A stretch of 5,438 nt of DNA, taken from NCBI GenBank assembly GCA_944323095.1, contig CALURE010000111.1:1-5438 (forward strand), read 5' to 3'. The notes under the pieces are model-generated. The model was not told the DNA's origin, searched no databases, and worked only from the letters and a program-made list of their open reading frames with translations. Shown piece after piece: positions 1 to 5,438 of this stretch. Every line of letters starts with the position of its first letter. Positions within the stretch are counted from its first letter, which is position 1. This DNA comes from Candidatus Gastranaerophilales bacterium (GTDB lineage Bacteria > Cyanobacteriota > Vampirovibrionia > Gastranaerophilales > Gastranaerophilaceae). A program made the position numbers and the translations under genes.

Positions 1-732
1 AAAAATCATTGTTTTCAATTCACTTTTAGTTATTGGCAGGCAGTCGCTGATAAGTATTACTTTATCTTCAGGCTTGGCCTTAAAAGTTAATTTTAAAGCT
101 TCTTCAGATACATGAACTCCATCGCCGATAATTTCAGTATAAATACTATCATCAATAAGTGCTGAAAGTGCTGTTGATTTCCCACGGTGCGTTATTCCTG
201 ACATAGCATTGAAAAGATGCGTTACACCTGTGCAGCCTGTTAAATCTCCGCCGGTGCAGTGACCTGCATGAATTTTGATGTTTTTTGATTGGAGGTAATT
301 AATTAACCCCTCCCCGAAATCAGATAGATTTCGACCCTCCCTCAAGGGCAGGGTATCTAAACATAGTTCAGGTGCAAGAGTTATAATTTTTATAAAATCG
401 TCCTCGATTAATTTATAATTTTCTATTGTCGGTTTTAAAAAATATTCAGGATTATGAATGCCTTTTTTCTCCGGATTAAGAAATATTCCTTCTAGATGTA
501 TTCCGAGAATTTTTGCCATATCTGGCATCTGGCGCTTTGAAGCCTCTTTGATTACCGAAATTGCATGCTTTGTATTTTCGACAGAATCCGTTACAAGTGT
601 CGGGAAAATCCCGCCGATACCGTACTTTAAAATCTCTTTTGAAAGGAACAAAATATCATCAACAGATGCGGTATTAAAATCAATACCGAAACATCCGTGG
701 AAATGCTGTTCAATTAGAAGTTTTGTTTTCAT
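1..732 (-). CDS. nagA: NagA-like N-acetylglucosamine-6-phosphate deacetylase, 3' end outside the window
   Basis: The frame stays open for 244 codons to the window edge, so the C-terminus is not seen. It looks like a metal-dependent amidohydrolase of the NagA family, which removes acetate from GlcNAc-6-phosphate in the cytoplasm to give glucosamine-6-phosphate. Visible motifs in family order: HFHG (H10, H12), GIHLEG (metal ligand E81), KKGIHNPE near 89-96, AGH (H158), THLFNAM (H172), GDGVHV (H207) and LISD (likely catalytic D230). Oddities: the HxH lies at residue 10, so the usual N-terminal stretch of about 50 residues is missing. The GH-to-TH segment is about seven residues shorter than in E. 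coli NagA, and the common HLEGPF reads HLEGIF. Residues about 127-142 look like a translated repeat insertion. The ATG overlaps the murE stop (TAATG) and has AGGAAG nine bases upstream; an in-frame TGA at 750-748 prevents a longer N-terminus. Family membership is fairly sure; exact substrate is inferred. Confidence 0.82.
   Translation of the reverse strand, partial: MKTKLLIEQHFHGCFGIDFNTASVDDILFLSKEILKYGIGGIFPTLVTDSVENTKHAISVIKEASKRQMPDMAKILGIHLEGIFLNPEKKGIHNPEYFLKPTIENYKLIEDDFIKIITLAPELCLDTLPLREGRNLSDFGEGLINYLQSKNIKIHAGHCTGGDLTGCTGVTHLFNAMSGITHRGKSTALSALIDDSIYTEIIGDGVHVSEEALKLTFKAKPEDKVILISDCLPITKSELKTMIF
307..354. repeat. GC-rich double-hairpin repeat inserted in frame within the nagA-like gene
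   Basis: This stretch is about 58% GC (28 of 48 bases) inside clearly AT-richer coding sequence. It contains two adjacent inverted repeats. One is CGAAATC (315-321) paired with GATTTCG (327-333) around a five-base loop. The other is ACCCT+CCCT (334-342) paired with AGGG+AGGGT (345-348 and 350-354), perfect except for a single extra C at 349. A C-rich flank (307-315) precedes them. In the nagA frame it reads TLPLREGRNLSDFGEG (about residues 127-142), at a point between TLAPE and the AGH metal motif where E. coli NagA has roughly 13 fewer residues. The pattern resembles small palindromic elements that insert into genes and are translated, as known for Rickettsia palindromic elements. Exact ends are uncertain by several bases. 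No second copy was seen in this window. Confidence 0.62.
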
Positions 733-2228
733 TAAATAACACTTCCTTCAAATACTTTTCTTGCTTCTTCTCTGTCGTCAAAGTGAATTGTTTTATCTTT
801 CAATATCTGATAATCTTCATGACCTTTGCCTGCAATCACAACAACGTCATTGTTGTTTGCAATTGTTTTCAAAAGAGCAATAGCAGCTCCTCTGTCAGGT
901 TCAACTATTACGCTTTCCGTGTTTACGGATTTTAACCCCGCAATAATATCGGTTATAATAGTCTGCGGATCTTCAGATCTCGGGTTATCGCTTGTTATTA
1001 CTATTTTATCAGCGAGCCTTTCTGCAATAGTTCCCATTTTAGGCCGTTTTGTTGCGTCTCTGTCTCCTCCGCATCCGAAAAGACAGATAAGTTTACCGTC
1101 TTCGGGAGTTATTTCTCTTGCTGATTTTAAAACATTTTCAAGGCCGTCAGGTGTGTGTGCGTAATCAACTATAACGAGCGGTTTTTTTACTACAACTTCA
1201 AATCTGCCTGCAACACCTTTGACATTTTGGAGTGCTTTTAATGCTGTTTCTATGTCAATTCCTGATGCAAGTGCTGTTGTTACACCTGCAAGTACATTAT
1301 AAACACTGAACATTCCGTTCATGTGCAGGTTAACTTTGTATTCTTTTGAGCCGTTCGGGTTTATGTGGTCGCCGGTTACTAAAATAAATTCAGCTCCGTT
1401 AAGTGAAAAATTAATATCTTTAGCCATAACATCGCTTTGCTGTTTTACCCCGTATGTATAAACCCTGACTCCTTCAGGTACAACACTTATAAATCTGTCG
1501 CCGTATTCATCGTCAGCATTAATAACCGCAAAATCGCCTTCCGTCAGGTGTTCAAAAAGAAGGGCTTTTGCTTTGAAATAATTTTGCATTGTAATATGAT
1601 AGTCTAAATGATCCTGAGTAAGGTTTGTAAATACTGCACCGTTAAATCTGCAGCCGCCAACTCTGTTTTGATCTAGCGCATGAGAACTTACTTCCATAAC
1701 AACATTATCAATTTTTTCAACATCTTTAATCATTCTCAATGTAGCCTGTAATTCAGGAGCCTGAGGGGTGGTATGCTTTGCGTCTCTATATTCTCCGTTT
1801 GAAGATAATTTGTAGCCGAGTGTGCCGATAAGAGCACATTTTTGTTTGTTTTCTTCAAAAATTTTCTGGATTAAATGAGTTACGGTTGTTTTGCCGTTTG
1901 TGCCTGTTACTCCTATGAGGTTTATGCCTTTTGACGGACTTGAGTAAAACCTGTCTGCAATATCAGCAATTTTGTGGCGCGTTGAAGATACTACAACCTG
2001 CGGAACTTTTGTTCCTTCTACTTTTCTTTCAACAAGAAGTGCAGCTGCACCGTTTTCAATTGCACTGGCGGCAAATTCATGTCCGTCTGTATGCTCTCCG
2101 ACAAGACATACAAATATATCGCCTTTTTTTGTGGTTTTAGAATTGTAAGAAATTCCTGTTATATCTATATTTTTGAAGTTTATCAAATCTTTGTAGTCTA
2201 AATATTCAATAAGTTCATCAAGTTTCAT
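732..2228 (-). CDS. murE: UDP-N-acetylmuramoyl-L-alanyl-D-glutamate--2,6-diaminopimelate ligase (MurE)
   Basis: A complete 498-residue protein of normal MurE length. It performs the ATP-dependent addition of the third stem-peptide amino acid to UDP-MurNAc-L-Ala-D-Glu in the cytoplasm. The N-terminal UDP-binding domain includes GDIFVCLVGEHTDGH (36-50). The central domain has the ATP P-loop GVTGTNGKTT (106-115), HTTPQAP (152-158), SSHALDQ (181-187), TQDHLDYH (204-211) and YFKAK, whose K221 matches the carbamylated lysine. The C-terminal domain has DYAHTPDGL (355-363), FGCGGDRDATKRPKMG (384-399), DNPRSEDP (414-421) and AGKGHEDYQ (466-474). DNPR is the family signature for meso-diaminopimelate rather than lysine, which argues for a DAP-type wall. 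The ATG follows the PBP stop codon with no gap and has AAGGAG six bases upstream. All key motifs are intact; no frameshift is seen. Confidence 0.98.
   Translation of the reverse strand: MKLDELIEYLDYKDLINFKNIDITGISYNSKTTKKGDIFVCLVGEHTDGHEFAASAIENGAAALLVERKVEGTKVPQVVVSSTRHKIADIADRFYSSPSKGINLIGVTGTNGKTTVTHLIQKIFEENKQKCALIGTLGYKLSSNGEYRDAKHTTPQAPELQATLRMIKDVEKIDNVVMEVSSHALDQNRVGGCRFNGAVFTNLTQDHLDYHITMQNYFKAKALLFEHLTEGDFAVINADDEYGDRFISVVPEGVRVYTYGVKQQSDVMAKDINFSLNGAEFILVTGDHINPNGSKEYKVNLHMNGMFSVYNVLAGVTTALASGIDIETALKALQNVKGVAGRFEVVVKKPLVIVDYAHTPDGLENVLKSAREITPEDGKLICLFGCGGDRDATKRPKMGTIAERLADKIVITSDNPRSEDPQTIITDIIAGLKSVNTESVIVEPDRGAAIALLKTIANNNDVVVIAGKGHEDYQILKDKTIHFDDREEARKVFEGSVI
742..747 (-). 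promoter_or_regulatory. Ribosome binding site of the nagA-like gene, inside the murE 3' end
   Basis: On the minus strand AGGAAG (747 to 742) lies nine bases before the ATG at 732-730. It sits within the last murE codons, and the murE stop TAA (734-732) shares its last A with this ATG. The site fixes the short start of the nagA-like protein, because the same frame has a TGA at 750-748 and no start codon between them. The TAATG overlap suggests translational coupling to murE. Confidence 0.7.
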
Positions 2229-3989
2229 TTATATCTCCTTTGTTTGTTTTTTCGGGGTAACTTTGTCGGGTTTAATATTCATAATTCTTGCAACCTGTGT
2301 TGCAACTTCATGGAAAACAGGACCTGCAACGGTATTCCCCCAGATAGCACCTACTTTAGCGCTGTCTACCATAACGTATATCAATACCTGCGGGTCTGAT
2401 GCGGGTAAATAGCCGATTGTTGAGGTGTACATATACGGGGTGTAACCTGAACCGCCTTCTTTAGGCTTTCTTGAGGTCCCTGTTTTGGCGGCAACATTAT
2501 ACTTATCCATTTTAATAACAGATTTACCGTTATTTACGCTTGCGGAGAGCAATCGTGTTATTGCTTTTGCGGTTTCCGGTTTTATTACCTGCGTGTAATG
2601 AATTTTGTTATCGTATTCTTCCTGCGGATATTTTATAATGTGCGGAGTTACACGCACACCGTTGTTTGCCAGAGCCTGAACAGCCGAAATCATTTGTATG
2701 GCAGTAACGGATGTTCCGTATCCGTAAGCCATTGTTGCATGAATTCCCTGATCCCAGTGTGCCCAGTAAGGAAGCAGACCGGATGATTCTCCAGGCAAAT
2801 CAATTCCTGTTTTAGTTCCGAGCCCGAATTTTTTCAATACTCCGTAAAATTCAACAGGACTCATGGTTCTGGCGATATTTATTGAACCGATATTGCTGGA
2901 ATGTTCAAATAAATATTCAAGTGTAATATTTCCCGGGTACGGGTGAACATCATAGTCATAGTTTTTGATTTCCCATTTTCCGATTGTTGTTTTACCTGTA
3001 TCAAGGACGGTTGAATGTTCGTTAATTTTTCCTAAATCCATTGCACTTGCAACTGTAATGGTTTTAAACGTAGATCCGGGCGGGAATACGTCTGTCAATG
3101 TCCAGTTTTTTAACTGCTGCGGGGTTGCTTTTTTATAATTGTTCGGGTCGAATGTCGGATAAACAGCATAGGCTAAGATTTCTCCGTTTTTCGGGTTCAT
3201 TACAATTACTGTTCCACGTTCAGCTTCTTTATCTTTAACCATTTTTTCTATTTCTTTTTCGCACACGTGTTGAATTGCAGCATCAATGGTTAAAGTAACA
3301 TCTTCACCTTTAGGGTTTGTGGTAGTGGCCACAGGGTCGGTTGTAAAATCGTATATGATTTTGCCGTCGCGGGTTTTCTGGTATTTTACGGTATTTACAA
3401 CGTGTTCAAGTCTGTCTTTTGCTGTATATTCAACTCCGTTTGCGATATCTGCATCAAAGTTATAATACCCTAAAATATGCGCGGCAAGAGTTCCTTGGGG
3501 GTATTCTCTGGTATTTTTTTTGCCAAGGCTTATTTCTCTTAGATGAAGTTTGGCAATTTGTTTTGCAGCATTTCTGTCTATATCTTTTTTCAGAGTTATT
3601 ACGGGCCCGGGTTTTTTCAATTTTTGCAAAAGAGTATCTTTCGGCATTTTAAGTATAGGTGCAAGAATTTTTGCAAGCTCCTCGGGGGAATGGTCATAAT
3701 CTGAAGGGTGTGCGTAAACATCCGAATAAACTTTATCTGTTGCAAGTTTTATACCGTTTCTGTCGTAAATGTCTCCGCGCATCGAAAATATTCTTCCGAC
3801 TCTCTGGCTTCTTGCACGTGCTCTGTATTTTCCGGTGTCTACAACCATTATAAAAAACAGATAAATTATCAGCAGGGTCATAAATCCGGCAAAAAATACA
3901 TGTAAAAAACCAACAATCTGATCAAGTTTTTTGCTTCGTTTATCGTTTTCTTTTTCCGGCTCTCTTTTATTGCGCAATCTTTCTCTCAA
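2229..3989 (-). CDS. ftsI: Class B penicillin-binding protein (FtsI/PBP2-type peptidoglycan D,D-transpeptidase)
   Basis: A 586-residue bitopic protein expected to cross-link stem peptides on the outer face of the membrane, usually beside a SEDS glycosyltransferase. A basic cytoplasmic tail (1-22) is followed by one membrane segment (about 25-50). The dimerization/pedestal region starts with RGDIYDRNG (71-79). The transpeptidase domain, from about residue 232, has GSTFK with catalytic S306 and K309, SSN (364-366) and KTGT (502-505), all intact and normally spaced. No PASTA repeat is visible and the tail is short and lysine-rich. Position directly before murE matches the division/cell-wall (dcw) arrangement and favours the FtsI role; an elongation PBP2 cannot be excluded by sequence reading alone. 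The start is TTG at 3989-3987, with GAGGG seven bases upstream. The nearby ATG at 3994-3992 is followed after one codon by TGA, so it cannot start this protein. No ftsL or mraW gene lies immediately upstream; the neighbour is a divergent amidase. Confidence 0.95.
   Translation of the reverse strand: MRERLRNKREPEKENDKRSKKLDQIVGFLHVFFAGFMTLLIIYLFFIMVVDTGKYRARARSQRVGRIFSMRGDIYDRNGIKLATDKVYSDVYAHPSDYDHSPEELAKILAPILKMPKDTLLQKLKKPGPVITLKKDIDRNAAKQIAKLHLREISLGKKNTREYPQGTLAAHILGYYNFDADIANGVEYTAKDRLEHVVNTVKYQKTRDGKIIYDFTTDPVATTTNPKGEDVTLTIDAAIQHVCEKEIEKMVKDKEAERGTVIVMNPKNGEILAYAVYPTFDPNNYKKATPQQLKNWTLTDVFPPGSTFKTITVASAMDLGKINEHSTVLDTGKTTIGKWEIKNYDYDVHPYPGNITLEYLFEHSSNIGSINIARTMSPVEFYGVLKKFGLGTKTGIDLPGESSGLLPYWAHWDQGIHATMAYGYGTSVTAIQMISAVQALANNGVRVTPHIIKYPQEEYDNKIHYTQVIKPETAKAITRLLSASVNNGKSVIKMDKYNVAAKTGTSRKPKEGGSGYTPYMYTSTIGYLPASDPQVLIYVMVDSAKVGAIWGNTVAGPVFHEVATQVARIMNIKPDKVTPKKQTKEI
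2233..2241 (-). promoter_or_regulatory. murE ribosome binding site within the PBP C-terminal codons
   Basis: The minus strand reads AAAGGAGAT (2241 to 2233), with AAGGAG six bases before the murE ATG at 2228. The same bases encode the last Lys-Glu-Ile of the PBP, whose TAA (2231-2229) abuts the ATG. Ribosomes finishing the PBP therefore cover the murE site, as expected of a coupled operon junction. Confidence 0.85.
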
Positions 3990-4003
3990 AACATATCCCT
4001 CTT
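3987..4003 (-). promoter_or_regulatory. TTG start region of the PBP with overlapping two-codon ATG-TTT-TGA
   Basis: Reading the minus strand from 4003: AAAGAGGG, a short spacer, then ATGTTTTGAGAG. GAGGG ends at 3997, leaving seven bases to the TTG at 3989, a normal spacing, but only two bases to the ATG at 3994, which is too few. The ATG frame is ATG-TTT-TGA, and its TGA overlaps the TTG. The TTG start is therefore the supported choice. The minimal ORF may be chance or may modulate initiation. Confidence 0.6.
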
Positions 4004-4012
4004 TATTCTATT

Positions 4013-4021
4013 ATTTTAGCA
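4013..4021 (-). promoter_or_regulatory. Putative extended -10 promoter for the PBP-murE-nagA operon
   Basis: The minus strand carries TGC followed by TAAAAT (4021 to 4013), an extended -10 consensus. Transcription would begin near 4006, giving a leader of about 17 bases that includes the GAGGG ribosome site. No convincing TTGACA-like -35 is visible 16-18 bases upstream, which is tolerable for extended -10 promoters. It is one arm of the palindrome at 4010-4040. Confidence 0.5.
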
Positions 4022-4028
4022 TAAGGAA

Positions 4029-4037
4029 TGGTAAAAT
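4029..4037 (+). promoter_or_regulatory. Candidate distal extended -10 promoter for the amidase gene
   Basis: TGG followed by TAAAAT at 4032-4037 on the plus strand mirrors the operon promoter on the other strand. Transcription would start near 4044, leaving a leader of about 37 AT-rich bases without a recognisable ribosome binding site. No good -35 hexamer is seen. It competes as an explanation with the proximal TATAAT at 4069-4074. Confidence 0.35.
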
Positions 4038-4068
4038 AATTAAATATTAAATAATTTTAACTTTGTTA

Positions 4069-4074
4069 TATAAT
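4069..4074 (+). promoter_or_regulatory. Candidate proximal -10 box (TATAAT) for the amidase gene
   Basis: A perfect TATAAT ends six bases before the ATG at 4081. A start of transcription at the usual distance would fall at or next to that ATG, giving a leaderless or nearly leaderless message. This fits the absence of any Shine-Dalgarno-like purine run in the preceding bases. No clear -35 hexamer is visible, and the AT-rich setting makes a chance TATAAT quite possible. Confidence 0.4.
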
Positions 4075-4080
4075 GATAAT

Positions 4081-5438
4081 ATGAAAAAGTTACTTTTATT
4101 AGCGGGGTTGATATTATTAGGCAGTCAGGCATTTGCATTTGAGGTTGTTTATCCTAAGAAAAATGATGTGATTATCAATGCAAAATCAACATTTTTTATA
4201 GGCTCATCCGCTGCGCCTTTAAAAATTAACGGACAGAATGTTCCTTTGCATCCGACAGGGGCTTTTGCATACGTTGTACCTTTAAATAGCGGAGACAATA
4301 CTTTTATTCTGCAATCAGGAGAGCAAAGAGAGATTTTTGTGATTACAAAACAGGCTTTAAAGACTGCAAATGTTACACCATCAGTATTTTCTCCGTACAG
4401 CAGTAAAAAAATACTTTCTGTAACAACAGAGGATGCACCGCTTCGTTCAACTCCGGTTGATGCGGGGATTAACAGAATTGCGCATCTGCAAAGAGATATT
4501 AAATTGCAGGCAGATGGTGAAAAAGACGGTTTTTACCGTGTTATACTCGGAAAAGACAAGTCCGGCTGGATTTCCAAGACTAATGTTAAATTAACAGGCT
4601 CAGATAATTTAGATTTGGCTCAGATGAGCGGTTATGAATATATTGACGGGAAAGATTATTTTACGTTTGTGTTTCATCTTACAAGAAGGGTGCCGTTTGA
4701 AATGATTGAGGGTGATCCTTTTATAATGAAGTTTTACAATATAAAAGATGTGGAAAATAATATTTATACATTTGATTTCCCGATAAAAGACGCTCTGAGC
4801 GGCCGTAAATTAATCGGTTACAGCGGTGAATATCAGGAAAATGATTTTATATTGAAGATTAGAAAACCGATAATTACTAATTCATTCAGACCTTTGCATA
4901 ATATTAGAATAGCGATAGATGCAGGCCACGGCGGAGATGAAGCCGGCGGTATCGGATGTCTGGGTGATAAAGAAAAAGATATAAATCTTTCTATTGCCAA
5001 ATATATTCAGACAGAGCTAAAAAAACGCGGAGCGCATGTAATTATGACACGTTCCGGAGATAATTACGTAAGCTTGAAAGACAGAGTTGAAATTGCAAAT
5101 TACGGAGATGCCGTTGTATTTTTAAGCATTCACGGAAATGCACTTCCAGATGGTGCTGATCCTAATAAAAACCGCGGAACAAGTATTTATTATTATTATC
5201 CGCAATCCAAACCTCTTGCGGATATAATTATGGATACAGTCACATCAGAAATAGGTGTGCCTGATGATAAGGTTCGGCAGGGAAGTCTCGCAGTTGTCAG
5301 AAACACAAATGCTTTGAGTATTTTAATAGAAGTATCTTACCTTATAAATCCTGAAGATAACGCAAATTTGATAAATCCCGAATTTCAAAAGCAGTATGCT
5401 AAAGCGATTGCAGACAGTCTGGAAAGGTATTTTGAAAA
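4081..5438 (+). CDS. Secreted N-acetylmuramoyl-L-alanine amidase (Amidase_3 family) with accessory domains, 3' end outside the window
   Basis: The frame is open for 452 codons to the window edge and probably ends soon after, since the catalytic domain is almost complete. It should cut the amide bond between MurNAc and L-alanine in the periplasm or wall. Residues 1-19 form a signal peptide: KK, a leucine-rich core, and an AFA cleavage site. Residues about 20-95 form a beta-rich module ending in a GAF-to-NTF stretch (60-75) that suggests an Ig-like or glucodextranase-B-like fold; this is a weak call. Residues about 110-172 look like a bacterial SH3 domain (ending GWISKTNVKL). About 180-273 is an uncharacterised beta-rich linker, possibly AMIN-like. 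The Amidase_3 domain spans about 276-452: AIDAGHGG (zinc ligand H283), EKDINL (E298), MTRSGD, SIHGNA (H351), NRGTSIYYY and LIEVSYLINPED (catalytic E417). All four key residues are present, so it should be active. No Shine-Dalgarno site precedes the ATG; the other upstream ATG (4073) runs into a stop within three codons. Confidence 0.93.
   Translation, partial: MKKLLLLAGLILLGSQAFAFEVVYPKKNDVIINAKSTFFIGSSAAPLKINGQNVPLHPTGAFAYVVPLNSGDNTFILQSGEQREIFVITKQALKTANVTPSVFSPYSSKKILSVTTEDAPLRSTPVDAGINRIAHLQRDIKLQADGEKDGFYRVILGKDKSGWISKTNVKLTGSDNLDLAQMSGYEYIDGKDYFTFVFHLTRRVPFEMIEGDPFIMKFYNIKDVENNIYTFDFPIKDALSGRKLIGYSGEYQENDFILKIRKPIITNSFRPLHNIRIAIDAGHGGDEAGGIGCLGDKEKDINLSIAKYIQTELKKRGAHVIMTRSGDNYVSLKDRVEIANYGDAVVFLSIHGNALPDGADPNKNRGTSIYYYYPQSKPLADIIMDTVTSEIGVPDDKVRQGSLAVVRNTNALSILIEVSYLINPEDNANLINPEFQKQYAKAIADSLERYFE

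Larger units (their letters stand above)
4010..4040. repeat. 31-base near-perfect palindrome between divergent genes (operator or paired promoters)
   Basis: The left arm is ATTATTTTAGCAT (4010-4022) and the right arm is ATGGTAAAATAAT (4028-4040), with AAGGA between them. The reverse complement of the left arm matches the right arm at 12 of 13 positions. Each arm read outwards contains an extended -10 motif: TGCTAAAAT on the minus strand and TGGTAAAAT on the plus strand. It could be a dyad operator for a dimeric regulator, a symmetric divergent promoter pair, or both. It lacks the GC-rich stem and T-run of an intrinsic terminator. The symmetry is directly visible; function is inferred. Confidence 0.6.

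Noticed and set aside
458..935. Plus-strand open frames (458-739 and 723-935) across the nagA-murE junction.
   Set aside because: Both are antisense to strongly supported genes and read as composition-driven frames without domain features.
826..1164. A 112-codon plus-strand open frame opposite murE.
   Set aside because: It lies antisense to the conserved C-terminal domain of MurE, which has all its motifs. No ribosome site or recognisable protein motif supports it.
732..2228. Possible lysine-adding type of MurE, as in some Gram-positive bacteria.
   Set aside because: The DNPR motif at residues 414-417 is the diaminopimelate signature, and nothing in the sequence suggests lysine specificity.
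3419..3905. Several plus-strand open frames of 64-77 codons opposite the PBP N-terminal half.
   Set aside because: They overlap each other and the intact PBP coding sequence, and lack ribosome sites or motifs.
4032..4059. A second AT-only inverted repeat, TAAAAT ... ATTTTA, in the intergenic region.
   Set aside because: Only six-base arms of pure A/T in an AT-rich spacer; expected by chance. Not an intrinsic terminator either, as it has no GC stem.
5188..5199. Four consecutive TAT codons (Tyr-Tyr-Tyr-Tyr) in the amidase gene.
   Set aside because: A short triplet run at a position where amidases often have several tyrosines (GTSIYYY); too short to argue for a functional repeat tract.

Overview
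The window is a compact piece of cell-wall (peptidoglycan) chromosome from a low-GC bacterium. It holds two divergent transcription units separated by a 91-base intergenic region. No phage, insertion sequence, CRISPR array, tRNA or rRNA is visible. The MurE carries the DNPR signature of meso-diaminopimelate-adding enzymes. The plus-strand amidase is an exported Amidase_3-type enzyme with accessory domains. Low GC, meso-DAP wall, SH3-bearing amidase and AT-rich spacer would suit an uncultured gut lineage such as the Gastranaerophilales (Vampirovibrionia/'Melainabacteria'). That placement is an impression from style, not a demonstrated assignment; other low-GC lineages with DAP walls remain possible.

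Layout, in the direction of transcription: a minus-strand operon starts near 4006 and runs leftwards. It encodes a class B penicillin-binding protein of the FtsI/PBP2 type (3989 to 2229, TTG start), then murE (2228 to 732, start codon directly after the PBP stop), then a divergent NagA-like amidohydrolase (732 to beyond base 1, start overlapping the murE stop as TAATG). Zero-base and one-base junctions imply one transcript and probably coupled translation. On the plus strand, 4081 to beyond 5438, lies a secreted N-acetylmuramoyl-L-alanine amidase.

Together the genes cover wall synthesis (MurE adds the third stem residue in the cytoplasm; the PBP cross-links outside the membrane), wall hydrolysis (the amidase cuts stem peptides from glycan), and possibly amino-sugar recovery (NagA-like protein on GlcNAc-6-phosphate).

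The features most worth attention are: (1) a GC-rich double-hairpin repeat of about 48 bases that appears to be inserted in frame in the nagA-like gene and is translated as about 16 extra residues; (2) the absence of the N-terminal beta-sandwich segment in this NagA-like protein, fixed by an upstream stop and a good ribosome binding site; (3) a 31-base near-perfect palindrome (12 of 13 arm positions) in the divergent intergenic region, whose two arms each contain an outward-facing extended -10 motif; and (4) the lack of a Shine-Dalgarno site in front of the amidase, with a perfect TATAAT ending six bases before its ATG.
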